Source of the DNA: Diploptera punctata
Lineage: Eukaryota > Arthropoda > Insecta > Blattodea > Blaberidae
Direction: 5' to 3'
Assembly: GCA_030220185.1 (NCBI GenBank)
Contig: JASPKZ010007282.1
Coordinates: 186,001-250,000, forward strand
Length of the DNA: 64,000 nt
In this document: one piece after another, positions 21,524-33,524 of the stretch
Layout of the letters: each line of letters opens with the position of its first letter
Numbering within the stretch: the first letter of the stretch is position 1
Translations under genes and position numbers: made by a program
The notes under the pieces: model-generated
Seen by the model: only the letters and a program-made list of their open reading frames with translations
What the model was told of the DNA's origin: nothing
Databases searched by the model: none

Positions 21524-22249
21524 TACTTTATGCGCGGCCGATTGTGATGAGGTGTTTTACAAAATGTTCAGGAGATTCCCTGGATGAACATAGGCTATAA
21601 AAGAGTTGTGATACTCAACTCCTACACCCTTAAAAATCGCCCTTTGTAGTGGAAAACGTGAAAATGTAGCTCTTTGGACGCTTAAATGGCTTACGCTGTC
21701 TAAACCATAACAAATACACAAAATTAATGTACACAGAATTGAATATCTCAAAAATCTCTACAAAAAAGTCCGGGACAGCATATGTTTATCTCTTACGGAT
21801 AACTCACAATAACCATTTTTGTCTTTCATTGATGCCAAAAATATCGAGACAAGTACGGTACGTAGATTCCTGTGCAAGCATAACAGCACATAACGAATTT
21901 TGTCTTTTAGCTCAAATATGCCAAGAATATAAGTAGATTCCCGAGCAAGACCGCGTAATCAGCACGGGGAATCTTAAAATAATTAAGATATACATTTATT
22001 TATTTATTTTAATTCACTTATTAAAATAATCATAAGTGGTACATTAATTTTCGTCTTTCAGCTCATTTATGTCAAGCAGATCAGGATGAGTAGATTCCCG
22101 GACAACGCCGGTTAATCAGCACGGGGTATCTAAAAAAATATAAATTATAATTAGGCCTATTTTTCCTTTTACTTATTCAACTAAACATAAAAGCACATTA
22201 ATTTTCATTTATGTAGGTGTAGCAGCGCACGCCGGGTGTTAGCTAGTAA

Positions 22250-22734
22250 CATTATAAAAATAAGTACTTTGTATGCTGTCTCAACTTTTAAAATTATTAA
22301 AACAGTGTAAGACCTGTAGTACTGGGCAGTACACAAGGTAGATAATTTTATATTATTTTTTTATATACTGTGTCTAATACCTCAACGGAATTTTACCATC
22401 ATCTTTATTAGTGTCAAAATTGCACATACTTTTTTTTCCTATTCATGGCAAGATATTATTAAGTTTGCATTACAGATTTCTGCACTCCAGTGCCCCGTAA
22501 TTACCGCTGTCACTCCATATATGATCTGCAAAAATGTAGCCCTCTTCCAGATTCCAGTTGTGGTTGTCAAAGGCCCAAAGATCAGATAATTCCCATGTTG
22601 GATTTGTAAAATGTCATTCAATAAAACGTTCTAACTACTGTCACCAGAAAAATAATCCAAAAATATTGTTTTTTATCATACAGCTGTATTATTTATGCCT
22701 AAAATGATATATTGTTTATAGATAGAGAAAACTG
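22250..22734. other. No recognisable feature
   Basis: AT-rich and unassigned. Confidence 0.4.
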
Positions 22735-23565
22735 CCTAAAATAGGCAAATTCCTCAGCAAGTCGAATTTATGGTCTCATTTTGCTAGTAATCAGAATAAA
22801 TATTTATTCTGTAAAATTAAAAAAACTCAATTTCTGATCCTAGTTTATTTATAAGTATCGGAGTACAGTGAAAACAAATGAGTCATAACCGTGCATTATG
22901 ACCTGTTTGCTTATTGTTGTATAATTTGAGACCAAATTAAATAATGTTCACCTATTCATGTTTCCATTACTTTGTTAAAAAATATAAAATAAAATAAACG
23001 AATATATCTTATAAGATGCTGCATTGCTAATTTAAGGCTTAATTGAATTGTTATGGTACGCTGATGGGCCTACATAGCGACAAATCAAACATTGAAGTTG
23101 GCTGGAGTCAACTTTTTATTTAGATTTTGTGATAAACCTCCACTTCTAATATTCAGATTTCGTTAATTTCTGGAAATATCTTCCTCGGTTCATTTTAATA
23201 GCATATAGGCCTACTGAGTTTTACTGTCAAACACTGAAAATTGCGACCGCTAAAGCGACCTTTAAATTTTATTTTGAGATGAACACCTATACATAATGGT
23301 CCAATTTTGCTGGTTAACGGATTCGAACACAGTTTTCATTTTGAATTGCTATATGCCAAGTTTGGTTTCGATTAAATAATATTTGCAGACGTTAGTGCTT
23401 TAACGGATATGTAGCATATACATAAACTTATGTCATGATCGGAGTACATTAGATAGGATCGGTGAAGATGTGTGTAAACATTTTACAAAATATTTTCATG
23501 AGAACAACCTCAATAACTTCATTCCTACGGAATTCACTATAACAGCAAACGGGTGAAAATTCACC
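22735..23565 (-). repeat. Family R copy B
   Basis: Minus-strand copy. The tail (complement of caaattcctcagcaagtcgaa) is at about 22745, the two subunits with the ctctagcgg-type motif are at about 23235-23400, and the 5' block (complement of gaagttattgaggttgttctc) is at about 23495-23540. The TA/TG tract seen in other copies is nearly absent here. It directly abuts the Tigger-like element. Confidence 0.7.
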
Positions 23566-24003
23566 ATTTTTAGTAGTACAGTAGAACTGTTTAATTCGGA
23601 ACGTCAATAATGCGGACATGTGTTCAATGTGAAAAAATTTATTGCTCCCGCAGAAATAATAGTAATTTTACGTCTATTTATTTTGCATAAAACGGAATCT
23701 GCCCAACGCGGAAACGGAAGGATATTTCTACACAATTCCTGAAAAAATTTATAAAGCGGAAAGACAGAGAAATAAATTAGTTTCCACTTCATTGAATTCT
23801 CGTTAGGCAAAACAAAAATTAAGGGATGATTCCTCCCGCCGGGTGAAGTACCTTAAATTTTATTTCGGCCTCACTGCACACCCGTTATGCGAAACACAGA
23901 TACCTGTCTTACAAATAACCATTGCACTGTAAAATCTTCAATTAGTTTGAGTTCTGAGACCGATCTTTGACAGGTAGCGTTCTGAATTTACGGAATAAAG
24001 ATG

Positions 24004-24610
24004 GCTAAAATATATGTATCATTGTCATTAAACGAAAAATTGAAAGTGATTGAAGATGAATCTACAAATTTCCGGACCGATGCTCCAAAGTCAAGCTCTA
24101 GCTGTTGCTAAATCTCTAGGGAATAACGATTTCAAAGCATCTTCAGGTTGGCTGGAGAGTTTTGAAAACTACACAATGTAGTGTGGAATGAAATTTGCGG
24201 GGAATTAAATGATGTGGACGAAGGTATAGTTTGTGAGCGGAAACCGAAACTGCACACTTTGGGGCTCGAATAATAAAATAGATTATTTTAAGTCTAGTAC
24301 GGAGGATATTCTGATGCACTCGAAAATCCGGAAAAATGCACGATTTTTTCGAAAAATGGCTTAAAAAATCGAAAATTTTGCACAAGTACAATAAGTTATT
24401 ATATAAATATATATATAATAACTTATTAATTTAGAAAAAGCAGTATTTATTAACGTGTAAGAATTATTAACATTATAGGATACGCGCCTAGGAGACATTT
24501 TTAACGCTGACGAAACGGGACTGCTTTTTCGCGCGTTACCGTCGAAGTCGCTCATATATATTATACTTCACTTTTCAAAGGCAGCGGAACTAAATTTAAT
24601 CCAAGGTACG
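24004..24610 (+). pseudogene. Tigger transposase remnant
   Basis: The start MAKIYVSLSLNEKLKVIED is a CENP-B/Tc5-type helix-turn-helix beginning. Further along, in shifted frames, are AKSLGNNDFKASSGWLESFK (second DNA-binding domain) and then IFNADETGLLFRALPSKSL, the first catalytic Asp block (NADETGL) of pogo-like DDE transposases. The rest of the catalytic domain is missing. Multiple frameshifts. Confidence 0.8.
24388..24427. repeat. AT palindrome
   Basis: aataagttattatat and its complement face each other around a 10-bp AT centre, a near-perfect 40-bp hairpin inside the Tigger remnant. Confidence 0.7.
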
Positions 24611-24824
24611 TAAAAAGACATACATGGTACTCTATAATCTAAGATTACGGAGTATTAGAAAGTTTAAGTTTTTTATAATGCGGAATTTTGTCTAATGTGG
24701 AAAATAATTGGTCCCATGCGATTCCGCTTTGAGCAGGTTTTACTGAATATGATAACTATAACATCATGCGTAGCGTTTAACCATTTCATATAAATCATTA
24801 TTTATACTTAGGGAAAAATAAGGG

Positions 24825-25115
24825 AAATTATGGGTGTGCAAGAGGAGCCAGACATCATAGACATTATAGAAAAGGAAAGATTACAGTGGTATGGCCATGT
24901 CAAAAGAATGCCAGAGCAAAGATTGCCTAAAATTGTTATGGAATGGATCCCAATGGAGAGGAGGAAGAGAGGAAGACCGAAAAAAACTTGGATAGAAGGG
25001 ATACAAGCGGCTATGAATATCAGAGGATTGGAGGAAGATCAATGAATGGACAAAGAGGAATGGCGTTTGGTTTCCGGAAGACGGCTGCAGCTGCCGTGAT
25101 ACCTGATGATGATAA
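24825..25115 (+). mobile_element. LINE-B, 5'-truncated copy
   Basis: The frame at 24830-25045 reads DIIEKERLQWYGHVKRMPEQ, then KRGRPKKTWIEGIQAAMNIR, then after a shift the family end EEWRLVSGRRLQLP. It ends with gatgatgata, the trinucleotide-type 3' tail of this family. The same 3' end is nested at 37160-37257. Confidence 0.8.
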
Positions 25116-25890
25116 AAAAGAATATTCAAATTACATATAAAATTAATTCTTCATATATCTTAGGTTTCAAAATTTAATGAAATGGGACTTACTGGGTTCT
25201 CAGTGATTAGCTGACGTTATATAAAAATTACGACTAGAATATCGATATATTCCAATAACACGTAATTGATTAAAAAACTGGATTTTTCATCATTTTCATC
25301 CTATTATGCCATTAGGCATGAAATAATTCAGTGAATTCCGAAGGAATGAAGTTATTGATGATGTCCTCATGAACATTTTTTGTTTCAGATCCTCAGCGAT
25401 CCTATCTAGTAGACACCGAAAACACGCGTGTGTTTGTTAACGTTCTAGCTACCGCAAGTTTTGTATTTTTGAGAAGTAAACTCGGCATTAAGAAATGCAT
25501 TAAAAAAGTAAGGCCGAGTTCGTTAACCAACAAAATTAGGAGTAGCAGTCTACTTGAAACTAAAACGTAACAATCACTCTAATGGTAACATTTTTTCTAC
25601 TTTTCGCAATGCAACTTGGTATACGTTGATGAAATAAGACGAAGAAAGTATTGTCGGATTAATCAGTGAAATTCAACCATTAGAATTGGTGGTTTTCCTG
25701 AAACCAGAAATTAAAAAAATCACTCTAGCTGCCACTATGTTTGCTTAGTCACAATATAATTGTAGGCCTATAAGATACAATTTAATTAGCTCTTAAATTG
25801 TCGATGCATCTTATGTGATACAGTGGTTTATTCTATATAATATTTTTAATAGACCAATGCAACAATTATTCAGAAGAAATTATTTAAATT

Positions 25891-26880
25891 TGTGTCATAT
25901 TATACAACAATTTGCTATAGGTAATAATGTATAGTTGTGTCATATTATACAACAATTTGCTATAGGTAATAATGTATAGTTGTGTCATATTATACAACAA
26001 TTTGCTATAGGTAATAATGTATAGTTGTGTCATATTATACAACAATTTGCTATAGGTAATAATGTATAGTTGTGTCATATTATACAACAATTTGCTATAG
26101 GTAATAATGTATAGTTGTGTCATATTATACAACAATTTGCTATAGGTAATAATGTATAGTTGTGTCATATTATACAACAATTTGCTATAGGTAATAATGT
26201 ATAGTTGTGTCATATTATACAACAATTTGCTATAGGTAATAATGTATAGTTGTGTCATATTATACAACAATTTGCTATAGGTAATAATGTATAGTTGTGT
26301 CATATTATACAACAATTTGCTATAGGTAATAATGTATAGTTGTGTCATATTATACAACAATTTGCTATAGGTAATAATGTATAGTTGTGTCATATTATAC
26401 AACAATTTGCTATAGGTAATAATGTATAGTTGTGTCATATTATACAACAATTTGCTATAGGTAATAATGTATAGTTGTGTCATATTATACAACAATTTGC
26501 TATAGGTAATAATGTATAGTTGTGTCATATTATACAACAATTTGCTATAGGTAATAATGTATAGTTGTGTCATATTATACAACAATTTGCTATAGGTAAT
26601 AATGTATAGTTGTGTCATATTATACAACAATTTGCTATAGGTAATAATGTATAGTTGTGTCATATTATACAACAATTTGCTATAGGTAATAATGTATAGT
26701 TGTGTCATATTATACAACAATTTGCTATAGGTAATAATGTATAGTTGTGTCATATTATACAACAATTTGCTATAGGTAATAATGTATAGTTGTGTCATAT
26801 TATACAACAATTTGCTATAGGTAATAATGTATAGTTGTGTCATATTATACAACAATTTGCTATAGGTAATAATGTATAGT
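25891..26880. repeat. 45-bp minisatellite, 22 identical units
   Basis: The unit begins tgtgtcatattatacaacaa and ends ggtaataatgtatagt. 990 bp holds exactly 22 units, and I see no difference between them. The unit is a multiple of three with no stop in one minus-strand frame, which creates a 323-aa frame (25884-26855) of 15-residue repeats (YNMTQLYIITYSKLL). That frame has no codon constraint, start context or flanking gene and is treated as a by-product. Confidence 0.97.
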
Positions 26881-27590
26881 TCTTATTCAACAAAACGAAA
26901 ATAATTTGCAGTACTCTTTACATCGATTAAATCAGTTATGCCAAGAATATAATTTTAAAATATCAAAAGAAAAAACAAAAATGACATTTTGGGGAAGTGA
27001 ACATATAAGATCAAAAATCATAAAAGAAATCTCTGGAACAAGTAACAAATTTTAAATATTTGGGTTGTAATTTTACCATAAACATAAAAACTGAAAGAGA
27101 CGTAAATATGAAACTGTCGAGATTTCAAACGATATGTGAAACTATACATAGAAAATTAAAGAACAAAACAAGAAGATATACTAGATTGAAGTTTTATAAA
27201 ATATTGGCAGTTCCTGCATTACTTTATGGGATGAAACGTGGGTATTGACCAAAAATTACAAAGCAGAAAACAAAGCGCAGAAATGAACTTCCTTAGAAGA
27301 ACAAAAGACTGCACATGAATGGATCGGATAAGGAATGAAGATATAAGAACAGAGTTAAATATATATCCATTTAATGATATAATCAAAGAATACAGAGAAA
27401 AATGGTTTGGACATGTAGAAAGAATGAATGTAACAAGATTACCAAAAGCAGCATTTAACTACAAGCCAAGAGGTTCAAGGAATATAGGAAGGCCAGTGAA
27501 AAGGTGGACAGAATAACTGTGAGGCGGAACAGGCAATTTGCCTAGCCCGTGAAGTGAAGAAGAAGAAGTAGAAGTATAGGTATCCATGGG
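26881..27590 (+). mobile_element. LINE-C, truncated copy
   Basis: Begins directly at the last minisatellite unit, downstream of where the YADD block would be (LQYSLHRLNQLCQEYNFKIS). It continues with KLSRFQTICETIHRKLKN, FYKILAVPALLYGM, then DRIRNEDIRTELNIYPFNDI and the C-terminal SRNIGRPVKRWTE. The 3' end is gaagaagaagaag. Several frameshifts and stops. Same family as 11946-12500. Confidence 0.85.
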
Positions 27591-28004
27591 TTTTTTCACT
27601 GCAGTCTAACATATTTAAATATGCTGGCATAAGAAAATTGATTTTCTCCCACTTAAGGGCTAACAAAAGAAAGATATATTCCGTAAATCAGCAAAATCTG
27701 ACCACAAATTCGACTTACGGGGAATTCATTTTAGAGTATGCAATTCCTGCGTGACGGGCTTTTTAGGTAATTTTACATGCCCCACAATAGGTATAGTAAT
27801 CTACCCCGTACGTCCTCTCATGAGGACATTGGTGCTCTCTAGAGGCAGTTTCTTAACTACGCTAATATAGTTATGCTTATTTTCCTTCAGATCTCAGTGA
27901 GTGATATGTGGCCAGCACATCGCCTCGAGGAGATATCTAATAGGCAACTATGTTATGAGAAAGGTCAATTAAATTTTGCTCAGAGGCTCTAATTTAAGCT
28001 TAAT

Positions 28005-28185
28005 GTTATTTTACAAAACCAAAAATCTTCAGATTAGGTCTCAAGGATTAAAGCCCCCCCCCCCGGAGACTTGGATTTTGGATTTTGCCATCCTAAAAAT
28101 CGATCGGCCCCGGCCGGGTTTGAACCCGCGACCCTCGGAACAAAAAGACAGGGAACATAACAACTAAACCACCAAGGCCAGTCCA
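28005..28185 (-). repeat. SINE-1 copy
   Basis: Minus-strand SINE-1 with an intact B-box complement (gggtttgaacccgcgaccctc near 28117) and head near 28150-28185 (aactaaaccaccaaggccag). It contains a run of ten Cs at 28055-28064. Confidence 0.85.
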
Positions 28186-28429
28186 CAATAGATTAAAACA
28201 ATTAAGAAATTCCTAAGGCAGGCAATCGAGACGTTGAAGAATGAGGAAATTGGAGATGTTCAATGTAGAGGAAGACTTTTTAAGTTATGGCGGGAAGATA
28301 ATGAATGCAAGCGAGTTAAAAGTTAGAGGAATGAAGTAGACAAATTATGATTCAAGATGAAGAGGTAATATATATTTTTCTTAACTTCTAATAGGAGCTA
28401 AGAAAATATTTAAAATGCTAGAATTATCA

Positions 28430-28530
28430 TCACCTTACTTTCAGGGATTAGAAAATCTTGCCTGTTCCGTCTTCGCACTGTTCGAACCATATCTTCTTCG
28501 GATGTCCCACCTCTCCACACTATATATTAA
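28430..28530 (-). mobile_element. LINE-C-like 3' end fragment
   Basis: The complement reads ...cgaagacggaacaggcaagattttc, comparable to the gaggcggaacaggcaatttgcc stretch at the 3' end of LINE-C (27525-27545). Short and degraded. Confidence 0.4.
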
Positions 28531-28889
28531 ATATGTACAATAAATTAATTAATTAATTATATATTATTAACTTATTAAAATCTAATATATTTCCTTGAAG
28601 TTGATTGTTATTCGCTAGTGCTGGGATCCTTTCGTTATTCTTACGACCCAGCTAGGTTCGCCAATTGTCTTTATATTACTCTATTTTCTCATTTAAGTTG
28701 CTACAATTATATGAAATACATTAGGAAGAATGAATCTACATGAACACGATGCAGTCTTTTTTTTTTAGTTCGAGGCTCATGTCAGTTAAGAATACTTCGC
28801 AATGATCGAAATGCGGCATAATCAAAGTACAGAGGGGGCGTGTTATCTGAAAGCTTACTCAAATCCGTCATATTCTTAACCCTTACAGT

Positions 28890-29125
28890 TACATTGGTTT
28901 AATTTATTTAATATTTTTAATGAAATGTCTGAAAAATAAACAAGTAGAAATAATAAATTTGCGTCGAATTACACAGTATATAGTAATAACTTACAGTTGT
29001 ACATGGTTTTGTTTTAACCGCGGTCCGTCAAATTTAAATAACTGACCCGAGAAATTAGTGTTCGTCAATTTAAGAGTTAAGAATACTCCTTCACATTGTT
29101 TTTAAACAAAAGTATCCACCAACTA
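28890..29125 (+). repeat. Family R tail fragment
   Basis: Only the AT-rich 3' tail is present (aaataaatttgcgtcgaat, gtaataacttacagttgtac, cagtccgt-like block). It aligns with 42536-42680. Confidence 0.55.
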
Positions 29126-29630
29126 GGATAATACGTTTCCCGTAAACCGTCTCACGATTTTGTTTCATTAGTTCTACGCTTCAATCTGCAATATGCTACC
29201 AGTTCTTTGTTCAGTGCTGGGGATTGCTATAAATACTGATATGGAATAGCTTAACAGGAAAATGGCAATATTTTCTTTTAGTTTTATAACATTCTCTTCA
29301 TATATAGTCACCACTCCCCCAAGTGACGTTGCAAAAGTTTGCAGTTTACTTACGCTTGGTTTACGGTACCCCATTTCTAAAATGAAATAGTTATTAAAGA
29401 TTAGCTTATATATGGGTAATTTATATATTTATTTTATTCCGAAAATAACTCACATGAGATGATTTCAAATATGAAAACAAGTATGAAATTACACCCAATG
29501 GTAACGGAAAGTATATAAATAGTAAGGTAAATTTCCTAGATTATTACACTACTACAATTAAATCGGTTCATTTCGAAAGGGGATATGTCAACTCATAACA
29601 AATGCATAAATGAGTTAAGAGTGTTATCAC

Positions 29631-32600
29631 TAGAGCTAGGATTTTTATGTAATATTAACATGCAAAATATATACATATTTATGTAATAATATTTGGTGAA
29701 ATATGTAATATTACATAAAAAAATTCTTAAAATATGTAATTTTAAATACATTAAAATTTAAGTTTTATGTAAATTTATACCAAATATTAACTTACTTGAT
29801 TCCTGATTTTATTAATAAAAAGTAAAATGTGGGACAATTATTAAGTATGCATGTTGATGTAATAAATCAGAAGTATTACATTTATTTATTTATTTATTTT
29901 TTGAAAATGCAACAATTAATAAAATGGCTAAATACAAAAAATCACGTTACAAAATGTATTTTTAGTTATATTATAATTATACAACGTTTTCGTAGTCACT
30001 CTTTAACCAATCTTTAGCCCCTACAGCGAATACAGAAACTATCTACTCACTTCACTTTAATTTGCAATGAACTATGAGACACATATCCAAGTTTTCCATT
30101 GTCATAGAGTGTCATCGGTCAGAGAGATTGTTTTTATAAACAGAAAATGTTCTTTCCACATTACAGGAAGTTGCTGGTGCAAATTTAAGCAGATTGAATT
30201 TTTCAGGAGAGATGTCATCTGGAGGATTCTCTTCTTCCCCGTTGAGGATCTTACACACTGTAGTCAATGTCGAGAAGCCAGGGTTTCTTTCCATAACAGA
30301 TTCAAATTTCTTCATTATGTTTATTCCAACATTTCCTTGAACAACCCTTAACTTAGATTTAACGTCCTCTACAATGACCAGTGATTCCTTCAAAGTCATG
30401 CCACATGTTTCTAATTTTACAATACTGTCAGAAATGAATCCAAAATTGCTTTTAACATAAGCCAATTGGCACTGAAGGCACTTTGAGCCTCTCTGATAGA
30501 AACTGCTGATTTACTTGGAAACGAGTCTATTACAGACTTCACTTCTTTAAAATAGTCACTATGAAAGCAGGCAGCCTCAATCCACGTCCCCATCTAGTGA
30601 GGACAGATTCAGGGGGCAATTTCACATTTGGTAATTGTTCTCTATAGTGTAACACACGTTGGGGGGCCTTAACAAACACTTTCTTAGTGTTTGAAATAAT
30701 GCTATTGATTTGTGGATAGTTACTTCGCACTTCTTCGGCAACACGTTGCAGTCCATATGCGAGACAGATGAAATGGATCATATTTTGGTAAAACACACGT
30801 AGAGCAGTTCCCGCCTTTAGCATGTACGCCGCAGCATCACAATAAAGGACAAAGACTTTATCTTCTTGAACACTTTAAGTCCATCGTTCACAAAACGAGC
30901 TACTGTTGCGTGATTTTCATGCTCCAACGTTTTCGAAGAATTCAGGAAAGGTGTGGGGGATTCTTTTCCATCCAGCTTACCAATCACAAGATTGGTAACA
31001 TAGCGACCTTTTCCATCCGTTGTTTCATCGACAGCAATCCATATATAGTTGTTGCCTATATCACTTCGCACATATGTCATTGCTTCATCGTAACACAAAT
31101 GCCTGTAGTTTTTTCGGAGCGTAGAATCGTTAGGAATCTGCCTCCCACAATACTTCTCTAAAAATGCACGATATTTAGGTACCTGGAGTTTGTACCAAGG
31201 AATATTTGCGGCAACCATAGCATTACACATGTCATGGAAGAATTCACTCCTTACATTTGAAGACTGTTGCATTTGAGATAGAAGCACTTGCTTTTTAGAT
31301 GTTTGTAGTCCTTTGTTTTTAGCATGCAGAGCACTGCGAACATGTTGTTCAAGTTGAGATATCATTGAACAACCTATCTGGTTATTACAAGTCTGGCACA
31401 GAACCACATCTCCATCAGTAGTGAACGAATCATCTATTTTAACCCACGATTTTAACTTAGACGATAATTTTGATGCTACAGGAACCATCACACGAAATTC
31501 AATGAAACACTGAGACAGTCAAAATAATACTGATTAAGACACAAACTAAAAGTCTTGTGGACGAAAAATAGAAAGCATCATAATGTTACTCTTTATTATC
31601 AGAGAGTAAAAGAGGTAGAAACAGAAAATGACGGAAATGTTTGAATGGATGTATAAGAAGTTTAAGAAGTTTCACAACTTTCAGTACTTCTTAGAGATCA
31701 AATATCTATGGTGTAAAATCTAATTAATTAAATAAATAAAATATATGTTAAGCCTGATATGATAATATTTAGAATATCTCATTGTATCTTAACAACAAAT
31801 TATAGTGCATAATTTCAATTTTATGAAATGTTGATTACCTCTTGTTTTTATTTTATGATAATTTGTTATGGGGATATCAGTAAACGAAAAGAATGTGTTT
31901 AGATGAGTGGGATAGCAAATGCAAGTGGCCTAAATTACCTGATATTTATATTAGAATTGGGAGGGACGCAGATAAAACCCTATCCAGAAAATTAACTTGA
32001 ATCGATCCTGGATTCGATGGGTGAGAGACAATGACAATTACTCCTGTGCTATTTTTTTTTAAAGTTTTTTCTACATGGACTCCATCTCTATTGCATCAAC
32101 AAACAATTTTATAAATACAGTACAAAATTATAATTTTTTATACTCAAATTACAACGAAACAAACATTTTTAAAACAGGTTGTATTCTATTCCAAGGGACA
32201 GAAGAGCAGAGATGAGGGAAGGATACACAATTGTTAACACATGCTGAGTGAGAAACTATTATGTTTCTACTATTTCATTCATAAAACAGATGGGTCTGTG
32301 GTAGTTTTAAAGAGATCTTCAATGTGGTATCCTACCCAAGTCACAGTGTCTTTGTATAGCTACATTTATGGTGTCAATAATTGAATGGAATTCTTCCTTG
32401 ACCTCTTTTTTGTAGCTTTTGGATAACTTGCAAAATTCGTTTCAGTGTACATGTACCTGAGTTTCTAGTGTGAATAAAATACTGTCATACAGATAGTTTA
32501 AAATTTTATTCCGCTTATGAAAAAAAAAAAACATTATTTTAAATTAACGGACAGAATATGTAGTTTTACATAAAAAAATATTAAGATATGTAAAAATATG

Positions 32601-32744
32601 TAATTATGATGAAATATGTAAAATATGTAATGATAACTTTTGATATTTGATAAGAAAGTTCCTAATTCGTGGACATCTTTATAATTTTTAGCTGCGTATG
32701 AGCAAAGAGAAAGAATATGTAATTACATACAAATCCTAGCTTTA
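29631..32744 (-). mobile_element. hAT transposon 1, delimited, degenerate
   Basis: The 22-bp terminal inverted repeats agree at 20 positions (left tagagctaggatttttatg, right complement taaagctaggatttgtatg, both continuing taa). The 8-bp target duplications are gttatcac (29623-29630) and tttatcac (32745-32752), one mismatch. An 8-bp TSD with this protein defines the hAT superfamily. Both subterminal regions are packed with tatgtaa motifs, as expected for hAT transposase binding zones. The transposase is frameshifted, so this copy could move only in trans. Confidence 0.9.
30070..31491 (-). pseudogene. hAT transposase, BED finger, frameshifted
   Basis: The first segment (31491-30817, 224 aa) carries a BED-type finger with Cys32, Cys35, His50 and His56, then conserved FLEKYCGRQIPNDSTLRKNY and the first catalytic Asp in VDETTDG (Asp155). 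A shift near 30855 leads into YCDAAAYMLKAG (second Asp region) and GLQRVAEEVRSNYPQINSII. Another shift after TRWG gives TWIEAACFHSDYFKEVKSV, and a third leads to the C-terminal hAT dimerisation motif FAPATSCNVERTFSVYKNNL. It resembles the hAT lineage that gave rise to proteins annotated as CGG triplet repeat-binding protein 1-like. At least three frameshifts. Confidence 0.85.
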
Positions 32745-33024
32745 TTTATCACCCTCTCTGGAACTAACAGCTACAAATTTAAGCAAAGAAGTGGGCAAAA
32801 TCTGCTCATTCTCAACATAAGACATAATGATTACTATGGAACGGATTTTTAGGTGCTAAAAGTTAAGACTGCAACATAATATAATGAATAATAAACATTT
32901 TTTCTCCAATCAACTAAAATCATTTTGTTACAGATTTATATTAAAACTTAAAAAAAAAAAAACATTTATTAATAATTTTTATATCTAGCAAAATTTCCTA
33001 GCTATTACGCATTTTACTTTTGAA

Positions 33025-33026
<2 letters not shown>

Positions 33027-33090
<64 letters not shown>
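33027..33090. repeat. (ATT)n microsatellite
   Basis: About 21 ATT units. The poly-Leu frame across it is a by-product. Confidence 0.97.
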
Positions 33091-33187
33091 TAGTCAGGTT
33101 ACAATGTTTCCACATCTTTTGACAACCAAATACTTATACAATACAATCAGTCACATAACAAATAAAAACAAATTAATTATATATGAC

Positions 33188-33370
33188 CCGAGTTGCTGTG
33201 AACCAATCCGCTCGATATATCCACTGATCTCTTAGATGCCTGCTCTCCATTGCTTCCCAGATACCCTTCATCCATGTCGTCCGTAGTCTTCCTTTTTTTC
33301 GTCGTCATGATGGAATCCATTCATAAGCCAACCTTGGTAACCTCTCTTCACCCATTCTCATTAGGTGTAC
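33188..33370 (-). mobile_element. LINE-B-like C-terminal fragment
   Basis: The minus strand reads MGEERLPRLAYEWIPS, a stop, then RRKKGRLRTTWMKGIWEAM and ESRHLRDQWIYRADW. This is the GRP..TW...I..AM C-terminal module of LINE-B-type proteins. Confidence 0.65.
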
Positions 33371-33524
33371 TTTTGAATTAGGAAGGAAATAATGTTTCAT
33401 TTACATAAACATTATAACAACGTGTGTTGCATTCTTAACTTATTCTTTTTCTTGCTTCCAATATAGGCGGTTTGCCTTTTCTTAAAAAAATCGTCTCTAG
33501 TTCAGCTCATCCTTCTTTTTTTTT

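Larger units (their letters stand above)
16156..22246 (+). mobile_element. Non-autonomous Helitron, split by LTR element
   Basis: The 5' end is tctaatatataaaaatgaat, preceded by A. The 3' end is cgccgggtgttagctag, followed by T. The TC...CTAG termini, insertion between A and T, and a small palindrome just before CTAG are Helitron hallmarks. Excluding the LTR retrotransposon at 16213-21527 the element is about 776 bp and has no RepHel coding capacity. The minus-strand copy at 52241-56904 shares both termini and supplies the uninterrupted junction (tacttta) where the LTR element went in. Confidence 0.85.
23579..24745 (+). mobile_element. Tigger/pogo-like transposon, deleted
   Basis: The terminal inverted repeats are recognisable: cagtagaactgtttaattcg at the left against the complement cagtaaaacctgctcaaagc at the right, followed in both by cggaa. 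TA flanks the left end; the right flank reads aa, probably mutated. Mariner-superfamily pogo/Tigger elements insert at TA. The internal coding remnant is described separately. At 1.17 kb it is about half the usual length of an autonomous Tigger. Confidence 0.8.
25345..27770 (+). repeat. Family R copy C, with minisatellite and LINE-C
   Basis: The 5' block is at 25345-25420 (gaatgaagttattgatgatg, cctatctagtagacaccg), the subunits at 25430-25745 and the tail from 25760. Part of the tail has been amplified into the 45-bp array (25891-26880). LINE-C follows, and the last tail segment (aaatcagcaaaatctgacca and on) resumes at about 27595-27770. The unexpanded tail is visible at 42536-42660. Confidence 0.75.

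Noticed and set aside
25884..26855. 323-aa open frame on the minus strand with 15-residue repeats
   Set aside because: It is the translation of the 45-bp minisatellite. The unit length is divisible by three and one frame lacks stops, so openness is automatic. No start context, domain or flanking exon.
25891..26880. Possible CRISPR-like array (regular repeats)
   Set aside because: The repeats are contiguous with no unique spacers, and the context is eukaryotic.
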